Source of the DNA: Treponema sp.
GTDB taxonomy: Bacteria > Spirochaetota > Spirochaetia > Treponematales > Treponemataceae
Assembly (NCBI GenBank): GCA_016297415.1
Contig: JAEDGQ010000020.1
Span: 1-27,328, forward strand
Direction: 5' to 3'
Length of the DNA: 27,328 bases
Shown here: positions 16,130 through 23,995 of the stretch, piece after piece
How positions within the stretch are numbered: the stretch's first letter is position 1
Layout of the letters: each line of letters starts with the position of its first letter
Notes under the pieces: generated by a model
What the model was told of the DNA's origin: nothing
Seen by the model: the letters and a program-made list of their open reading frames with translations, nothing else
Database searches by the model: none
Made by a program: the position numbers and the translations under genes

Positions 16130-17812
16130 TTAATAAATACCTGCAACAACAGGGTCGTTCCACAGAGAACTGTAATTTACTGTTCCTGATGAAGATTCTT
16201 CCCAGATAGATTGCAGGGCGTATGATTTTTCTCTGTAAACGATATGACTGTTTGCAAGAGATGGTTTTACTTCGTTAAATCCTCTTGAAAATGCAATGTG
16301 CTGACTGTCCATACCACCAAAATAGAACAGGGCAGGGTTTTCTACAGCTTTGAAAGCTTTGTATTCAAGACCGGCACCCAGGGCAGGATCTACAGGAATC
16401 CAGCCTGCGTTTTCAATATAGAATTCACACCACCAGTGATTTGTACTTTTCAGGTCAGCATCAACAAGAATGCCGCTGACAGGAATTGCAGGAATTCCGG
16501 CACAACGGAGAAGGGTAGTGTAAATTATTGCAAAGTCGTAGGCATCACCAGAGCGGCCTGTAACGAGGTCTTTTACAGGTGAGCCAGTCTTTCTTAATGA
16601 TGGAAGCAGAGTATAATTTTCCAGCATGTAATTGTAAATGAGTTTAGCCTGTGTATAAGGATTTGTTTCTTTTTTGATGATTACAGAAGTAAGGGCTTTT
16701 AAATCTTCATCATCACATTTTATGATGGAATCTGGAGAAGTAAAGGTTGTATAAAGCACTCTTGCTTTTTCTGTAAATGGTTTTACGTTTTTTTCTATAA
16801 TATCTGCAGAGAATGAATATTCATCTATTACAAAACTATGATTAAAGCGGATCTGTTTTGAGCTGGTATTTGAAAGGTCCAGCTGATGAATGATTGTATT
16901 CTGGTAGTGATCAAAAACAGGTTCTGGAGAACACTCGGTCATATCTGCAGCAGGCTGTCTTGCAAAAACAGGAGGACGGGGAACGTGCAGGGAAAGAGTT
17001 GTATTGGATCTGGAATTAATATCCTGAATGTCTGCAGTAAGGTTTACAAGATATGTTTTTTTGCCTGAGTAGTTTTTAAATCCTGCAGGATGTTTTACTT
17101 CCAGCATTGTAAGGTTAGAAATGCCTTTTTCAGTCTGTACATAAATCTGACCAGCTGATGCACCATCTGGAATGCGGACATGGATTTCTGAATCACTCCA
17201 GTATTCATAGTCATAATTATCTTCACTGGCAGGAATGTAAACGTTTTCTTCTGAAGAATTCTGATTGTCAAAGTCTGCTGTAAAATATACAAGGGCATTG
17301 TTTCTGATTGTACCAAAATTTGTACCGCTGATTGTAATAAGAGAGCCTACAGTTCCATTTTCTGGTGTAACGGCAGCTATTACAGGCATTGAAGTAGTTG
17401 TGTCAGGAGGAACTTCAACAGGAATTCCTGCTTCGTTTGCAAAAAATCCAGGTTTTGACTGCCCTGACTTTGTTGCTACGATTACAAGTCCGTCTGTTAC
17501 ATTTGAAGGAAGAAGAATTTTTATCTGAGTGTCAGACCAGCTTAAATAACCTGTATTTGTGATTCTGCTGGCACCAACCTGAACATAGTCTGAAGAACTG
17601 CGCTGATTACCGAAATTTTCTCCTTCAATAATCATAAGATCCCCTGGAGAGCCAACAGGCGGATTAACGCTGTGGATAACAGGAACTTTTTTTGCACTGA
17701 CAGAAAGCAATGAAAAGAACCCCAGTATCAGAAAAATAACTGCAACAATTGAGCCTAGTCTGAATAATGGATATTTTTTGAATAATGCTACAAACAGATT
17801 ATTTGGTTTCAA
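16130..17812 (-). CDS. Membrane-anchored IPT/TIG protein with a transglutaminase-like domain lacking the catalytic Cys
   Basis: A 560-residue protein with one N-terminal transmembrane segment (about 19-40) and the rest outside. Two IPT/TIG Ig-like domains occupy about 43-126 (INP-like HSVNPPVGSPGDLMIIEGENFG) and about 142-239. A transglutaminase-core region (about 385-478) follows. The second and third triad positions are present (His459 in NHWWCEFY, Asp475 in GWIPVDPA). The nucleophile position reads GRSGDAYDFA, with Ala424 (codon GCC) where GDCxDFA-type sequences have Cys. It is therefore probably a non-catalytic binding domain. The gene overlaps the anti-sigma gene by 14 bases, suggesting coupled translation and perhaps a role in the same signalling path. 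Confidence 0.85.
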   Translation of the reverse strand: MKPNNLFVALFKKYPLFRLGSIVAVIFLILGFFSLLSVSAKKVPVIHSVNPPVGSPGDLMIIEGENFGNQRSSSDYVQVGASRITNTGYLSWSDTQIKILLPSNVTDGLVIVATKSGQSKPGFFANEAGIPVEVPPDTTTSMPVIAAVTPENGTVGSLITISGTNFGTIRNNALVYFTADFDNQNSSEENVYIPASEDNYDYEYWSDSEIHVRIPDGASAGQIYVQTEKGISNLTMLEVKHPAGFKNYSGKKTYLVNLTADIQDINSRSNTTLSLHVPRPPVFARQPAADMTECSPEPVFDHYQNTIIHQLDLSNTSSKQIRFNHSFVIDEYSFSADIIEKNVKPFTEKARVLYTTFTSPDSIIKCDDEDLKALTSVIIKKETNPYTQAKLIYNYMLENYTLLPSLRKTGSPVKDLVTGRSGDAYDFAIIYTTLLRCAGIPAIPVSGILVDADLKSTNHWWCEFYIENAGWIPVDPALGAGLEYKAFKAVENPALFYFGGMDSQHIAFSRGFNEVKPSLANSHIVYREKSYALQSIWEESSSGTVNYSSLWNDPVVAGIY

Positions 17813-18479
17813 GATTTTCCTGCCTCATGGGAATTGAATTCATATCAGGGAATTCTATTCTAACAGAGGCTGAAGAATTGTTAAAGTCGGGACGGAAAAC
17901 ATCAATATCAGGGTATTCTTCTACGATGATAATTCGTCTTTGTGCAGATGAAGCTGTTGATTTCTGTGCTGTTGAAGCAAGGTTTGTGGCAGAAACAACT
18001 TTTTGAGAATTAAGTACTCTTGAAATAGTGGTTCCGTCAAAATTGCCGTCTACGACTACTTTGTTTTCAGTAATTGGCTTTATTTCAGTTCTTGCAATTG
18101 CTTTGATTTCTGAAGCAGCAGCAGGTGCCTGACGGAAACTGAGAGGTGTAATTACTACAGCAAACAAAGCTGCTGCAGCTGCCAGTGGAACTGTCCACTT
18201 AACAGGGAACGGCAGAATGTTTTTGCTGTTATCTTTTGTATTTGCAGAATATCTGAGTTTTGTCTGAAGGCGTTCAAAACTCTGGTCAAGAAACTGCTGG
18301 TCAAGTTTTTTAGAAATGGCATCTTCTCTGAAAAGCATAGAAACTCTGCGTGCTTTTTCCAGCTCTTTCCGGCATTTTTCGCATAGGGCAATATGAGCTT
18401 CGTATTCTTTTGCATATTTTTCCGGCATTTCACCGTCAATGTAAATTGAATGAAGATCTTTTTCAGGACAACCAGACAT
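17799..18479 (-). CDS. Zinc-finger (ZAS-type) transmembrane anti-sigma factor
   Basis: Binds and inactivates the sigma factor encoded just upstream. With the start at 18479 it has 226 residues. The cytoplasmic zinc finger has Cys4, His29, Cys33 and Cys36 (HIALCEKC), the HxxxCxxC pattern of the ZAS family. One transmembrane helix lies at about 95-113 and an extracytoplasmic tail of about 110 residues follows. GGAGG at 18485-18489 is five bases from the ATG at 18479; other in-frame ATGs at 18482 and 18491 are placed worse. The start overlaps the end of the sigma gene by 17 bases. Release probably involves proteolysis, as in RseA-like systems, but no site is visible. Confidence 0.9.
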   Translation of the reverse strand: MSGCPEKDLHSIYIDGEMPEKYAKEYEAHIALCEKCRKELEKARRVSMLFREDAISKKLDQQFLDQSFERLQTKLRYSANTKDNSKNILPFPVKWTVPLAAAAALFAVVITPLSFRQAPAAASEIKAIARTEIKPITENKVVVDGNFDGTTISRVLNSQKVVSATNLASTAQKSTASSAQRRIIIVEEYPDIDVFRPDFNNSSASVRIEFPDMNSIPMRQENLETK

Positions 18480-19020
18480 CATCGCCTCCAATGATTTTTT
18501 CTAACTGTTCACGGGCACGGAACATACGGATTTTAACGTTTCCTTCTGTTATACCCAGAACTTTTCCGATTTCTTTATAGTTAAGGTCTCCGTATTCCCG
18601 GAGAATGATTACTTCTTTCAGAGATTTTGGAAGTCTGGCCAGCGCCTCCACAGCGATTTTCTGAGTTTCCTGACGGAGTAAATCAGTTTCGCCGGAGGTT
18701 TGCTGCCGTTTATCCTCGTAAAGAGCTTTTTGATATGCGGTTTTTTCTCGTTTCTTACGGAGTGCATAATTCAAAGACGCATTCTTTACTACCCGGATAA
18801 GCCAGAATTTAGCATCGTCCATTGTTGGAAATTCCATGCCTTTTTCGCTGGCTTTTATGTAGGAGTCGTGAACCAGATCTTCTGCAGCATCTTCGTCGTT
18901 AACAATACGCCATGAGATTTTGAATAGGAGGACCATAGTTTCGTTGTAAATGTGACGAAAATCTGCAGGATCCGCTGCGTTCAAAGGTTTTTTACTGCCT
19001 TCCACATTAAATAAACTCAT
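18463..19020 (-). CDS. ECF-family RNA polymerase sigma factor
   Basis: Group 4 sigma factor, 185 residues, with the two essential ECF domains. Region 2 (about 20-90) has IVNDEDAAEDLVHDSYIKA and FWLIRVVKNASLNYAL. Region 4 (about 125-178) has ALARLPKSLKEVIILREYGDLNYKEIGKVLGITEGNVKIRMFRAR, a clear helix-turn-helix, cited here only to locate the domain (the key residues are LPKSLKEV and NVKIRMFRAR). The start is backed by TGAGGACAT directly upstream. It is the first gene of a unit with its anti-sigma factor, the TIG protein and pyrH. The upstream region is AT-rich and then repetitive; no recognisable autoregulated promoter was found. Confidence 0.94.
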   Translation of the reverse strand: MSLFNVEGSKKPLNAADPADFRHIYNETMVLLFKISWRIVNDEDAAEDLVHDSYIKASEKGMEFPTMDDAKFWLIRVVKNASLNYALRKKREKTAYQKALYEDKRQQTSGETDLLRQETQKIAVEALARLPKSLKEVIILREYGDLNYKEIGKVLGITEGNVKIRMFRAREQLEKIIGGDDVWLS

Positions 19021-19062
19021 ATGTCCTCAAATAGTTACAAAAAATATTAAAAATAATAAAAA

Positions 19063-19155
19063 ATCATTCCACAGCGGGTCCCAGCGACGGCATAAAAAAC
19101 AAGGTATCTCCCGCATACCCACTCCGCAGGGGAGCTTCGCTTCCTGCTACGTTAT
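19063..19155. repeat. Tandem intergenic repeat, copy 1
   Basis: A 93-bp copy of the sequence found again at 19241-19334, 178 bases downstream, differing by one G insertion and one A/G change. It contains two inverted repeats: GGTAT/ATACC around CTCCCGC (19102-19118) and GCAGG/CCTGC (about 19127-19148). With copy 2 it fills most of the 319-bp gap between the sigma gene and cysS, in which no gene is seen. Confidence 0.85.
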
Positions 19156-19240
19156 GCGGGGCCTCCTTATTTTTTCTGCCTGCGTCCCACTGATCCATGA
19201 TTTTTTATTCCCTCAAAAAAAGTTAAGGAAAGGAAAAAAA

Positions 19241-19334
19241 ATCATTCCACAGCGGGTCCCAGCGACGGCATAAAAAACAAGGTATCTCCCGCATACCCAC
19301 TCCGCAGGGGGAGCTTCGCTTCCTGCTGCGTTAT
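19241..19334. repeat. Tandem intergenic repeat, copy 2
   Basis: The second copy of the 93-bp repeat at 19063-19155, ending six bases before the cysS stop codon. The spacer between the copies (19156-19240) starts with GC-rich sequence and then has T and A runs. Near-identity implies recent duplication or conversion. Confidence 0.85.
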
Positions 19335-19339
19335 TTTTT

Positions 19340-20899
19340 TTAGTTTCTTTTCCAGGTTGGACCTGCTGGTGTATCTATGATTGTAATGCCACGCTCTGCC
19401 AGGTCGTTTCTGATCTGGTCAGCCTTTGCAAAGTCCTTTGCTTTTTTTGCAGCTGTGCGTTCAAGAACGAGAGCAGTAATTTCTTCTGCTTCAGGATCCC
19501 CGGCATGGTTGTCAGCAGCCGAAGTTGAAGCAGCGGCAGCAGCTTTTTCAGAAAGTGCAATTGCGTTTTCAATTACGCTTAAAGAAATGACTCTGTCCAT
19601 TTGGAGAATGTCAGAAAGAGCCTGAGAAGCTTTCTCGTATCCTTTACCGCTGGAAGCTTTCTGCATGGAAGCAAGAGCTACAGGTGTAAGCAGGTCGTTT
19701 TCAAGGCCTTCCTTAAATTTTGTAAGGTTTTCAGAGGCAGCAGAAGAAGCACATCCTTTGAGAACTTTTGCAAAATTATCTTTTGTAAGACCCAGTTTTT
19801 CTTCGCTGTTTGCTTTTGTTACAAGTCTGGCTACCCGGTCATAAAGGGCAGCACGGCCCTGTTTTGCACTGTCCATTCCGTTGAGGGAATAAACGAGAGG
19901 CTTGCGGTAATGTCCGCCTAAAAGGAAGAAGCGGTAGTCTAAAGGTTCGTATCCCTTGTCTTTAAGGGAATATCCCTTTTCAGGAGGCAGAGTAGTCTGC
20001 AGGGTAATGAAGTTACCGGAAGACTTGGACATTTTTCCGCCTTCCAGAATAAGGAAGTTGTTGTGAAGCCAGAAATTAACCCATGGACCTTCCTTACGGT
20101 CTTCTTCGCTGAAGCTTCCTTCAGACTGGGCAATTTCGTTTGTGTGGTGAACAGGTACGTGGTCAATTCCGCCAGTGTGAATATCAAAATGTTTTCCAAG
20201 GTACTTCATACTCATGGCAGAACATTCAATGTGCCAGCCCGGATATCCACGGCCCCATGGAGAGTCCCATGTCATAGCCTGATCTTCAAACTTAGATTTT
20301 GTAAACCAGAGAACAAAGTCACCTGGATTCTTTTTATTTTCATCAACAACGCTTACCTTGCGCTTTCCGGCACCTGCAATCAGGTCTTCAAGGTTAAGGT
20401 TTGCAAGCTTTGTATAATCTTTGTAAGTAGAAATATCAAAGTAAAGGTTGCCGCCTGCCATGTAAGTGTGGCCGTTTGCTTCGATTTTTTTAATCAGGTC
20501 AATCATTTCCTGAATATGTTCAGTAGCCTTACAGATAACGTCAGGATGGCGGATGTTTAAGGCGTCAATATCCTTCATAAAAGCGTCAGTATAGAATTTT
20601 GCAACTTCAAGAACAGACTGATGGCGTTCTTCAGCTGATTTTTTCATTTTGTCTTCGCCATCGTCACCGTCACCAGTCAAGTGTCCGACGTCAGTAATAT
20701 TCATAACGTGTTTAATGTCATAGCCAAGATACTGAAGTGTTTTGTCCAGAATATCAAGAAAAACGTATGCGCGGAGGTTACCGATGTGAGCATAGTTGTA
20801 AACAGTAGGACCACAGCCGTAAAATCCCACAAAATTTTCACGGATAGGTTTAAATTCCTGCATTGTGTGACCCATTGTGTTGAACAGTTTAAGACTCAT
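19340..20899 (-). CDS. cysS: Cysteinyl-tRNA synthetase
   Basis: Class I synthetase that charges tRNA-Cys, 519 residues. The zinc ligands that recognise cysteine are Cys29 (GCGPTVYNYAHIGN), Cys226 (HIECSAMS), a His in PVHHTNEI near 251 and Glu255. HIGN (38-41) and KMSKS (289-293) are the two ATP-binding signatures. An Ala-rich segment near 445-460 links to the C-terminal anticodon-binding tail, somewhat longer than in E. coli. A leader of about 120 bases from the promoter at 21030-21058 contains a structured repeat element. CAGAGG lies just before the start. Confidence 0.97.
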   Translation of the reverse strand: MSLKLFNTMGHTMQEFKPIRENFVGFYGCGPTVYNYAHIGNLRAYVFLDILDKTLQYLGYDIKHVMNITDVGHLTGDGDDGEDKMKKSAEERHQSVLEVAKFYTDAFMKDIDALNIRHPDVICKATEHIQEMIDLIKKIEANGHTYMAGGNLYFDISTYKDYTKLANLNLEDLIAGAGKRKVSVVDENKKNPGDFVLWFTKSKFEDQAMTWDSPWGRGYPGWHIECSAMSMKYLGKHFDIHTGGIDHVPVHHTNEIAQSEGSFSEEDRKEGPWVNFWLHNNFLILEGGKMSKSSGNFITLQTTLPPEKGYSLKDKGYEPLDYRFFLLGGHYRKPLVYSLNGMDSAKQGRAALYDRVARLVTKANSEEKLGLTKDNFAKVLKGCASSAASENLTKFKEGLENDLLTPVALASMQKASSGKGYEKASQALSDILQMDRVISLSVIENAIALSEKAAAAASTSAADNHAGDPEAEEITALVLERTAAKKAKDFAKADQIRNDLAERGITIIDTPAGPTWKRN

Positions 20900-20919
20900 T
20901 TTTAACCTCTGAATAAATA

Positions 20920-21011
20920 GGGCGTCCCGGCTTCGCCGTCGGGCTTTCCGCAGTTCCGCTTCCGCTCCATCCCTTACGGGACGGCAAAGCCGCTGCTACA
21001 ATCCCTGACGC
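20920..21011 (-). ncRNA. Structured intergenic element (candidate RNA), copy in the cysS leader
   Basis: Read on the minus strand, this 92-base segment starts GCGTCAGGGATTGTAGC, has a central block GGAGCGGAAGCGGAA then CTGCGGAAAGCCCG, and ends GGGACGCCC. The same blocks in the same order occur at 25179-25300 with different sequence between them. GCGTC at the start pairs with GACGC at the end, and the variable arms contain hairpins such as CGGCTTTGCCG. It lies between the predicted cysS promoter and the start codon, so it would be transcribed in the 5' leader. The layout recalls the Flavo-1 RNA motif reported from Bacteroidetes and spirochaetes, but I cannot confirm that. Confidence 0.55.
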
Positions 21012-21029
21012 TTGTAAAATAATGCTTTA

Positions 21030-21058
21030 ATTTTACGAAAAATAAGGCATTTTTTCAA
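21030..21058 (-). promoter_or_regulatory. Predicted cysS promoter
   Basis: On the minus strand TTGAAA (21058-21053), a 17-base spacer and TAAAAT (21035-21030). A start near 21023 would give cysS a leader of about 120 bases containing the whole structured element. Confidence 0.6.
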
Positions 21059-21061
21059 TAA

Positions 21062-21106
21062 AAAGAAAAGCCGCAGACAAAGGGCAAAAGAGACTTTATC
21101 TGCGGC
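21062..21106 (-). terminator. Rho-independent terminator after the 21131 outer-membrane-type gene
   Basis: A perfect 8-bp stem GCCGCAGA / TCTGCGGC (21070-21077 and 21099-21106) is followed on the minus strand by TTTTCTTTTTATT. It stands 25 bases past the gene's stop and just upstream of the cysS promoter, separating the two units. Confidence 0.82.
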
Positions 21107-21130
21107 CTGAAATTTTATGGAGCAAAAATT

Positions 21131-21787
21131 TTAGAAATTAATGCTGCACATCAGGTAGGGTAATCCTAATTCCATATACATATCAGTGCCGCTGTTTGAA
21201 GAAAGTTTCCGGTAGTGGTCCGAAGCTTTTTTTGTAATAACAGATTCTTTGTAGTCTTCATAGCCGATTCCTGCAGAAAAAGGTAATCCCATTACAAACG
21301 AGCATTTTCTGTTAGCAGAGAATTTGGCCTGCAGGTCAAAAGACAGAGCATAGGCCTGGAAAATCTTTGTTCTATCTACTTTAAAATCCGGTTTTTCTGA
21401 AGTGGAATCAAGTTTGTATTCTTCAGTCTGTCCTCTGTAATTTAAGAAGTACTTAAATCCTGCAGAGAGAAGAAATTCAGTTGAAGATGAGGCTGGAATT
21501 CTGAATGAAGGACCAATAAAGGCGCTTACATTAAATCCCGGGAATGAACTGAATAAATCAGAAGTAAAAGGTGTAAAAGAGACATATTCAGAAAAACCAA
21601 TAGTACCGTTCCTGCCAAAATAGTTGTGGTTATTAATGTTAATGCTCAATGCACTGGAGTGCATTAAACTCGGACCTGTAAATTCGAATAAAGGAAGATT
21701 CATACCGAACTGAAGGTCACTGTGAGCAAAGAGACCGGCTGTAGAGCAAAACAAAATAAGACATAAAGATAAAAGTGTTTTTTTCAT
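21131..21787 (-). CDS. Outer-membrane-type exported protein of unknown function
   Basis: A 218-residue protein with a clear signal peptide (cleavage near GLFAHSD, residue 21). The mature chain has alternating hydrophobic and polar residues and aromatic girdle-like positions (FNVSAFIGPSF, SFDLQAKFSA, FVMGLPFSAGIGY), and the last residue is Phe (CSINF), all typical of small outer-membrane beta-barrels of 8-10 strands. I do not recognise a named family. AGGAGGT precedes the ATG. It is nine bases after the small lipoprotein gene on the same strand, so the two are very probably co-transcribed and may work together at the outer membrane. Confidence 0.72.
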   Translation of the reverse strand: MKKTLLSLCLILFCSTAGLFAHSDLQFGMNLPLFEFTGPSLMHSSALSININNHNYFGRNGTIGFSEYVSFTPFTSDLFSSFPGFNVSAFIGPSFRIPASSSTEFLLSAGFKYFLNYRGQTEEYKLDSTSEKPDFKVDRTKIFQAYALSFDLQAKFSANRKCSFVMGLPFSAGIGYEDYKESVITKKASDHYRKLSSNSGTDMYMELGLPYLMCSINF

Positions 21788-21796
21788 CTGGACCTC

Positions 21797-22192
21797 CTAT
21801 AAATCTTTATCGAGAATTACATCCATTGAACCTTTGGCTCTGGCTTTGCGGGTTACAGTTTTTGACTGGAATTTTCCGTTTGAGTCGCCGTCTACATCTG
21901 TAAATGTAAGTTTATGTTCGCTGGTGTTTTTTGACTGCTTGATTGTATCTTCGTTTGTAGGATCTACAGGGTAGTAAGAAAGAATAATATATTTTCCTTC
22001 GCTATCGGTAAAAGTGTATCCGTAATTTGAAGATACCTTTATTCCTGGAATAGGGGTATCATCTCCCTGGGCGTAAACAGTGCCCTGAATAAGTTCATTA
22101 ATGCCGTCTTCCGGATTAAGAATGTCTCCACAGCCTGTAAAAACGAATAATGAAAGAACTGCAATTAATAAAGGTAAAAGTATTTTTTTCAT
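21797..22192 (-). CDS. Small lipoprotein with a carboxypeptidase-regulatory-like fold
   Basis: A 131-residue lipoprotein; the lipobox VFTGC puts the lipidated cysteine at residue 21. After it comes one beta-sandwich-like domain (about 34-131) with IQGTVYAQGDDTPIPGIKV and FTDSEGKYIIL, the pattern of CarboxypepD_reg-like domains. The later FTDVDGDSNGKFQSKTV stretch resembles the putative lipoproteins that occur beside radical SAM genes in Bacteroidetes and Treponema; no radical SAM gene lies in this window, so that link is tentative. GGAGG precedes the ATG. It has its own predicted promoter with an overlapping palindrome and heads a two-gene unit with the outer-membrane-type gene. Confidence 0.75.
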   Translation of the reverse strand: MKKILLPLLIAVLSLFVFTGCGDILNPEDGINELIQGTVYAQGDDTPIPGIKVSSNYGYTFTDSEGKYIILSYYPVDPTNEDTIKQSKNTSEHKLTFTDVDGDSNGKFQSKTVTRKARAKGSMDVILDKDL

Positions 22193-22221
22193 TTTTTCCT
22201 CCGTGTATGTGGCTTAATAAA

Positions 22222-22249
22222 ATTATAACCTTAAAAACAATTATGACAA
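22222..22249 (-). promoter_or_regulatory. Predicted promoter of the lipoprotein/OMP unit
   Basis: On the minus strand TTGTCA (22249-22244), 16 bases, then a perfect TATAAT (22227-22222). The -35 lies inside one arm of a 10-bp inverted repeat. Confidence 0.65.
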
Positions 22250-22284
22250 AAAAAAAGGTATTTATAACAAAATCTTTGTCATAA
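22241..22284. promoter_or_regulatory. 10-bp palindromic site over the lipoprotein promoter
   Basis: TTATGACAAA (22241-22250) and TTTGTCATAA (22275-22284) form a perfect inverted repeat separated by 24 bases, centred about 15 bases upstream of the -35. It could be a pair of operator half-sites, or a weak hairpin at the end of the aldehyde dehydrogenase transcript. Confidence 0.45.
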
Positions 22285-22303
22285 ATATCAAATTTAACTG
22301 CTT

Positions 22304-23683
22304 TTATTTAAGGAATATCCTTAAAAGTTTTGATTTCAGTTTTGTGTAAGGCTGGTATCGGATAAATACATCCATAAAAGTGTAGCGGTTTACAATGCTT
22401 TTTTTGTGGCTGAAGGTGTCAAAGCCGATTTTTCCGTGGTAGGAACCCATTCCGCTTTCGCCCACACCGCCAAAGCCCAGATTATTTGTTGCAAGATGAA
22501 TGATTGTGTCGTTCTGACATCCGCCGCCGAACCTGCACCGGGACAAAAGTTTTTCTGCCAGTTTTTTGTTTTCTGTAAAAAGATAAAAAGCCAGGGGTTT
22601 AGGCTTATCTTTAAGGACAGCAGGTATTTCTTCAGAATTTGTGTATTCGAGAACCGGCAGTACAGGTCCAAAAATTTCCTGTCCCATTACTGCATCATCC
22701 CAAGTTACATTATTCATAACTGTAGGTTCAATTTTAAGTTTTTCTGCATCAGTTTTTCCTCCGTGAATAACTTTAGAACTGTCAATGAGAGCTGAAACTC
22801 TTTCAAAATGCTTTTCGTTGATTATTTTTCCGTAATCAGGATTTTCCAGAGGATTTGTACCAAACTGAGCTGTAATTTCTGCCTTTAAGTAATTCAGAAA
22901 CTTTTCTTTTACAGATTTCTGGCAGAGAATGTAATCAGGAGCAACACAGGTCTGACTGGAATTTAAGAATTTTCCCCAGACAATTCGCTTTGCGGCTACC
23001 TTTAAATCAGCAGTTTCTTCAACAATGCAGGGTGATTTTCCTCCCAGTTCCAGAGTAACAGGTGTAAGGTGAACTGCGGCTTTTCTTAAAACTTCTTTTC
23101 CTACTTCTGTACTTCCTGTAAAGAAAATGTAGTCGAATTTTGCTTCAAGCAGGGCTGTGTTTTCATTTCTTCCGCCGGTAACAACGGCAACATATTCCGG
23201 GGCAAAAGTTTCTTTCAGAAGTCTGTTAATTACTTTTGTTGTTGCAGGGCTGTAGGCACTAGGTTTTACAACACAGGTGTTTCCTGCAGCCAGGGCATCA
23301 ACAAGAGGTTCGACTGTAAGAAGGAAAGGGTAGTTCCAGGGACTCATAATAAGAACAGTTCCGTAGGGAGCTGGTCTTACAAAACTTTTAGCAGGAAAAT
23401 TTGAAAGTGGTGTTGAAACTTTCTTGTCCCGGGCAAATTTTTTTACATTTTTAATCATGTATGTAATTTCAGAAAGAACGAGGCCGGCTTCGCACATAAA
23501 GCCTTCTGCGGGAGATTTTCCCAGGTCTTCTTTTAAGGCATCTGTAATTTCAGTTTCAGAGGCTTTAATTGCTTTATAAAGTTTTTTCAATGCCTGGATT
23601 CTAAACTGAATGTCAAAGGTTGAACCTGTATTAAAGTAATCATTCTGCTTTTTTATAATTTCGAGAATTTCATCTTTTGTCAT
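22304..23683 (-). CDS. Aldehyde dehydrogenase (class 3-like)
   Basis: NAD(P)-dependent oxidation of an aldehyde to the acid; 459 residues, the length of the shorter class 3/AlkH-YwdH group. Catalytic residues are Asn117 (SPWNYPF), Glu212 (LELGGKSP) and Cys246 (NSSQTCVAPDY). FFTGSTEVGKEV (about 187-198) binds the cofactor. The C-terminus ends in a basic hydrophobic stretch (KLKSKLLRIFLK) that may touch the membrane. The start at 23683 follows AGGAG by six bases; an in-frame ATG at 23716 lies inside the upstream gene and lacks one. It overlaps the truncated alcohol dehydrogenase remnant by 14 bases. An ADH and ALDH pair would interconvert alcohol, aldehyde and acid, which may explain the original arrangement. 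Confidence 0.93.
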   Translation of the reverse strand: MTKDEILEIIKKQNDYFNTGSTFDIQFRIQALKKLYKAIKASETEITDALKEDLGKSPAEGFMCEAGLVLSEITYMIKNVKKFARDKKVSTPLSNFPAKSFVRPAPYGTVLIMSPWNYPFLLTVEPLVDALAAGNTCVVKPSAYSPATTKVINRLLKETFAPEYVAVVTGGRNENTALLEAKFDYIFFTGSTEVGKEVLRKAAVHLTPVTLELGGKSPCIVEETADLKVAAKRIVWGKFLNSSQTCVAPDYILCQKSVKEKFLNYLKAEITAQFGTNPLENPDYGKIINEKHFERVSALIDSSKVIHGGKTDAEKLKIEPTVMNNVTWDDAVMGQEIFGPVLPVLEYTNSEEIPAVLKDKPKPLAFYLFTENKKLAEKLLSRCRFGGGCQNDTIIHLATNNLGFGGVGESGMGSYHGKIGFDTFSHKKSIVNRYTFMDVFIRYQPYTKLKSKLLRIFLK

Positions 23684-23930
23684 AGAAAACTCCTGTTTTG
23701 TATGCCACATCTGCAAGTTTTTTGTGAGCTGTTTTTTCCAGAGGACCGGAAAGAGTCCGTATAAAAGAATCTGTTACAGGAAGAACCTTTGTAATGTTGT
23801 GATTAAAAAATTCCTGAGGCAGTTCCTGCAGGGAATTAAGTATTTTTGAATCTTTGTAAGGAAGAAGGGGAATGGCAAGTTTGGAACATCCCTGGAAAGT
23901 GGGGCAGTAAATTTTTTTTAGTAAGTTCAT
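23670..23930 (-). pseudogene. Truncated N-terminal piece of an iron-containing alcohol dehydrogenase
   Basis: The 86-residue frame starting at 23930 reads like the first 70 or so residues of group III Fe-dependent alcohol dehydrogenases (NLLKKIYCPTFQ, LAIPLLPYKDSKILNSL, then NHNITKVLPVTDS, the start of the Rossmann-like domain). The family is about 380-400 residues long, but here the sequence runs into the aldehyde dehydrogenase ribosome-binding site after about 70 residues and stops. The NAD-binding GGGS and the metal-binding His residues are absent. An internal or 3' deletion is the simplest explanation. The identification rests on remembered family sequence, so it is moderate. Confidence 0.6.
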
Positions 23931-23995
23931 AATCAGAGCTATCCTCAGCCATATAAAATCATAAATTACTAATACAGAAAACTCAAGAAACATGT

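Noticed and set aside
19375..20199. Open frames overlapping cysS on both strands
   Set aside because: They are shadows of the cysS codon pattern with no ribosome-binding sites or recognisable motifs.
20920..21030. T-box riboswitch in the cysS leader
   Set aside because: No T-box consensus (AGGGTGGNACCGCG) or antiterminator was found, and the same element occurs after murB, where a T-box would make no sense.
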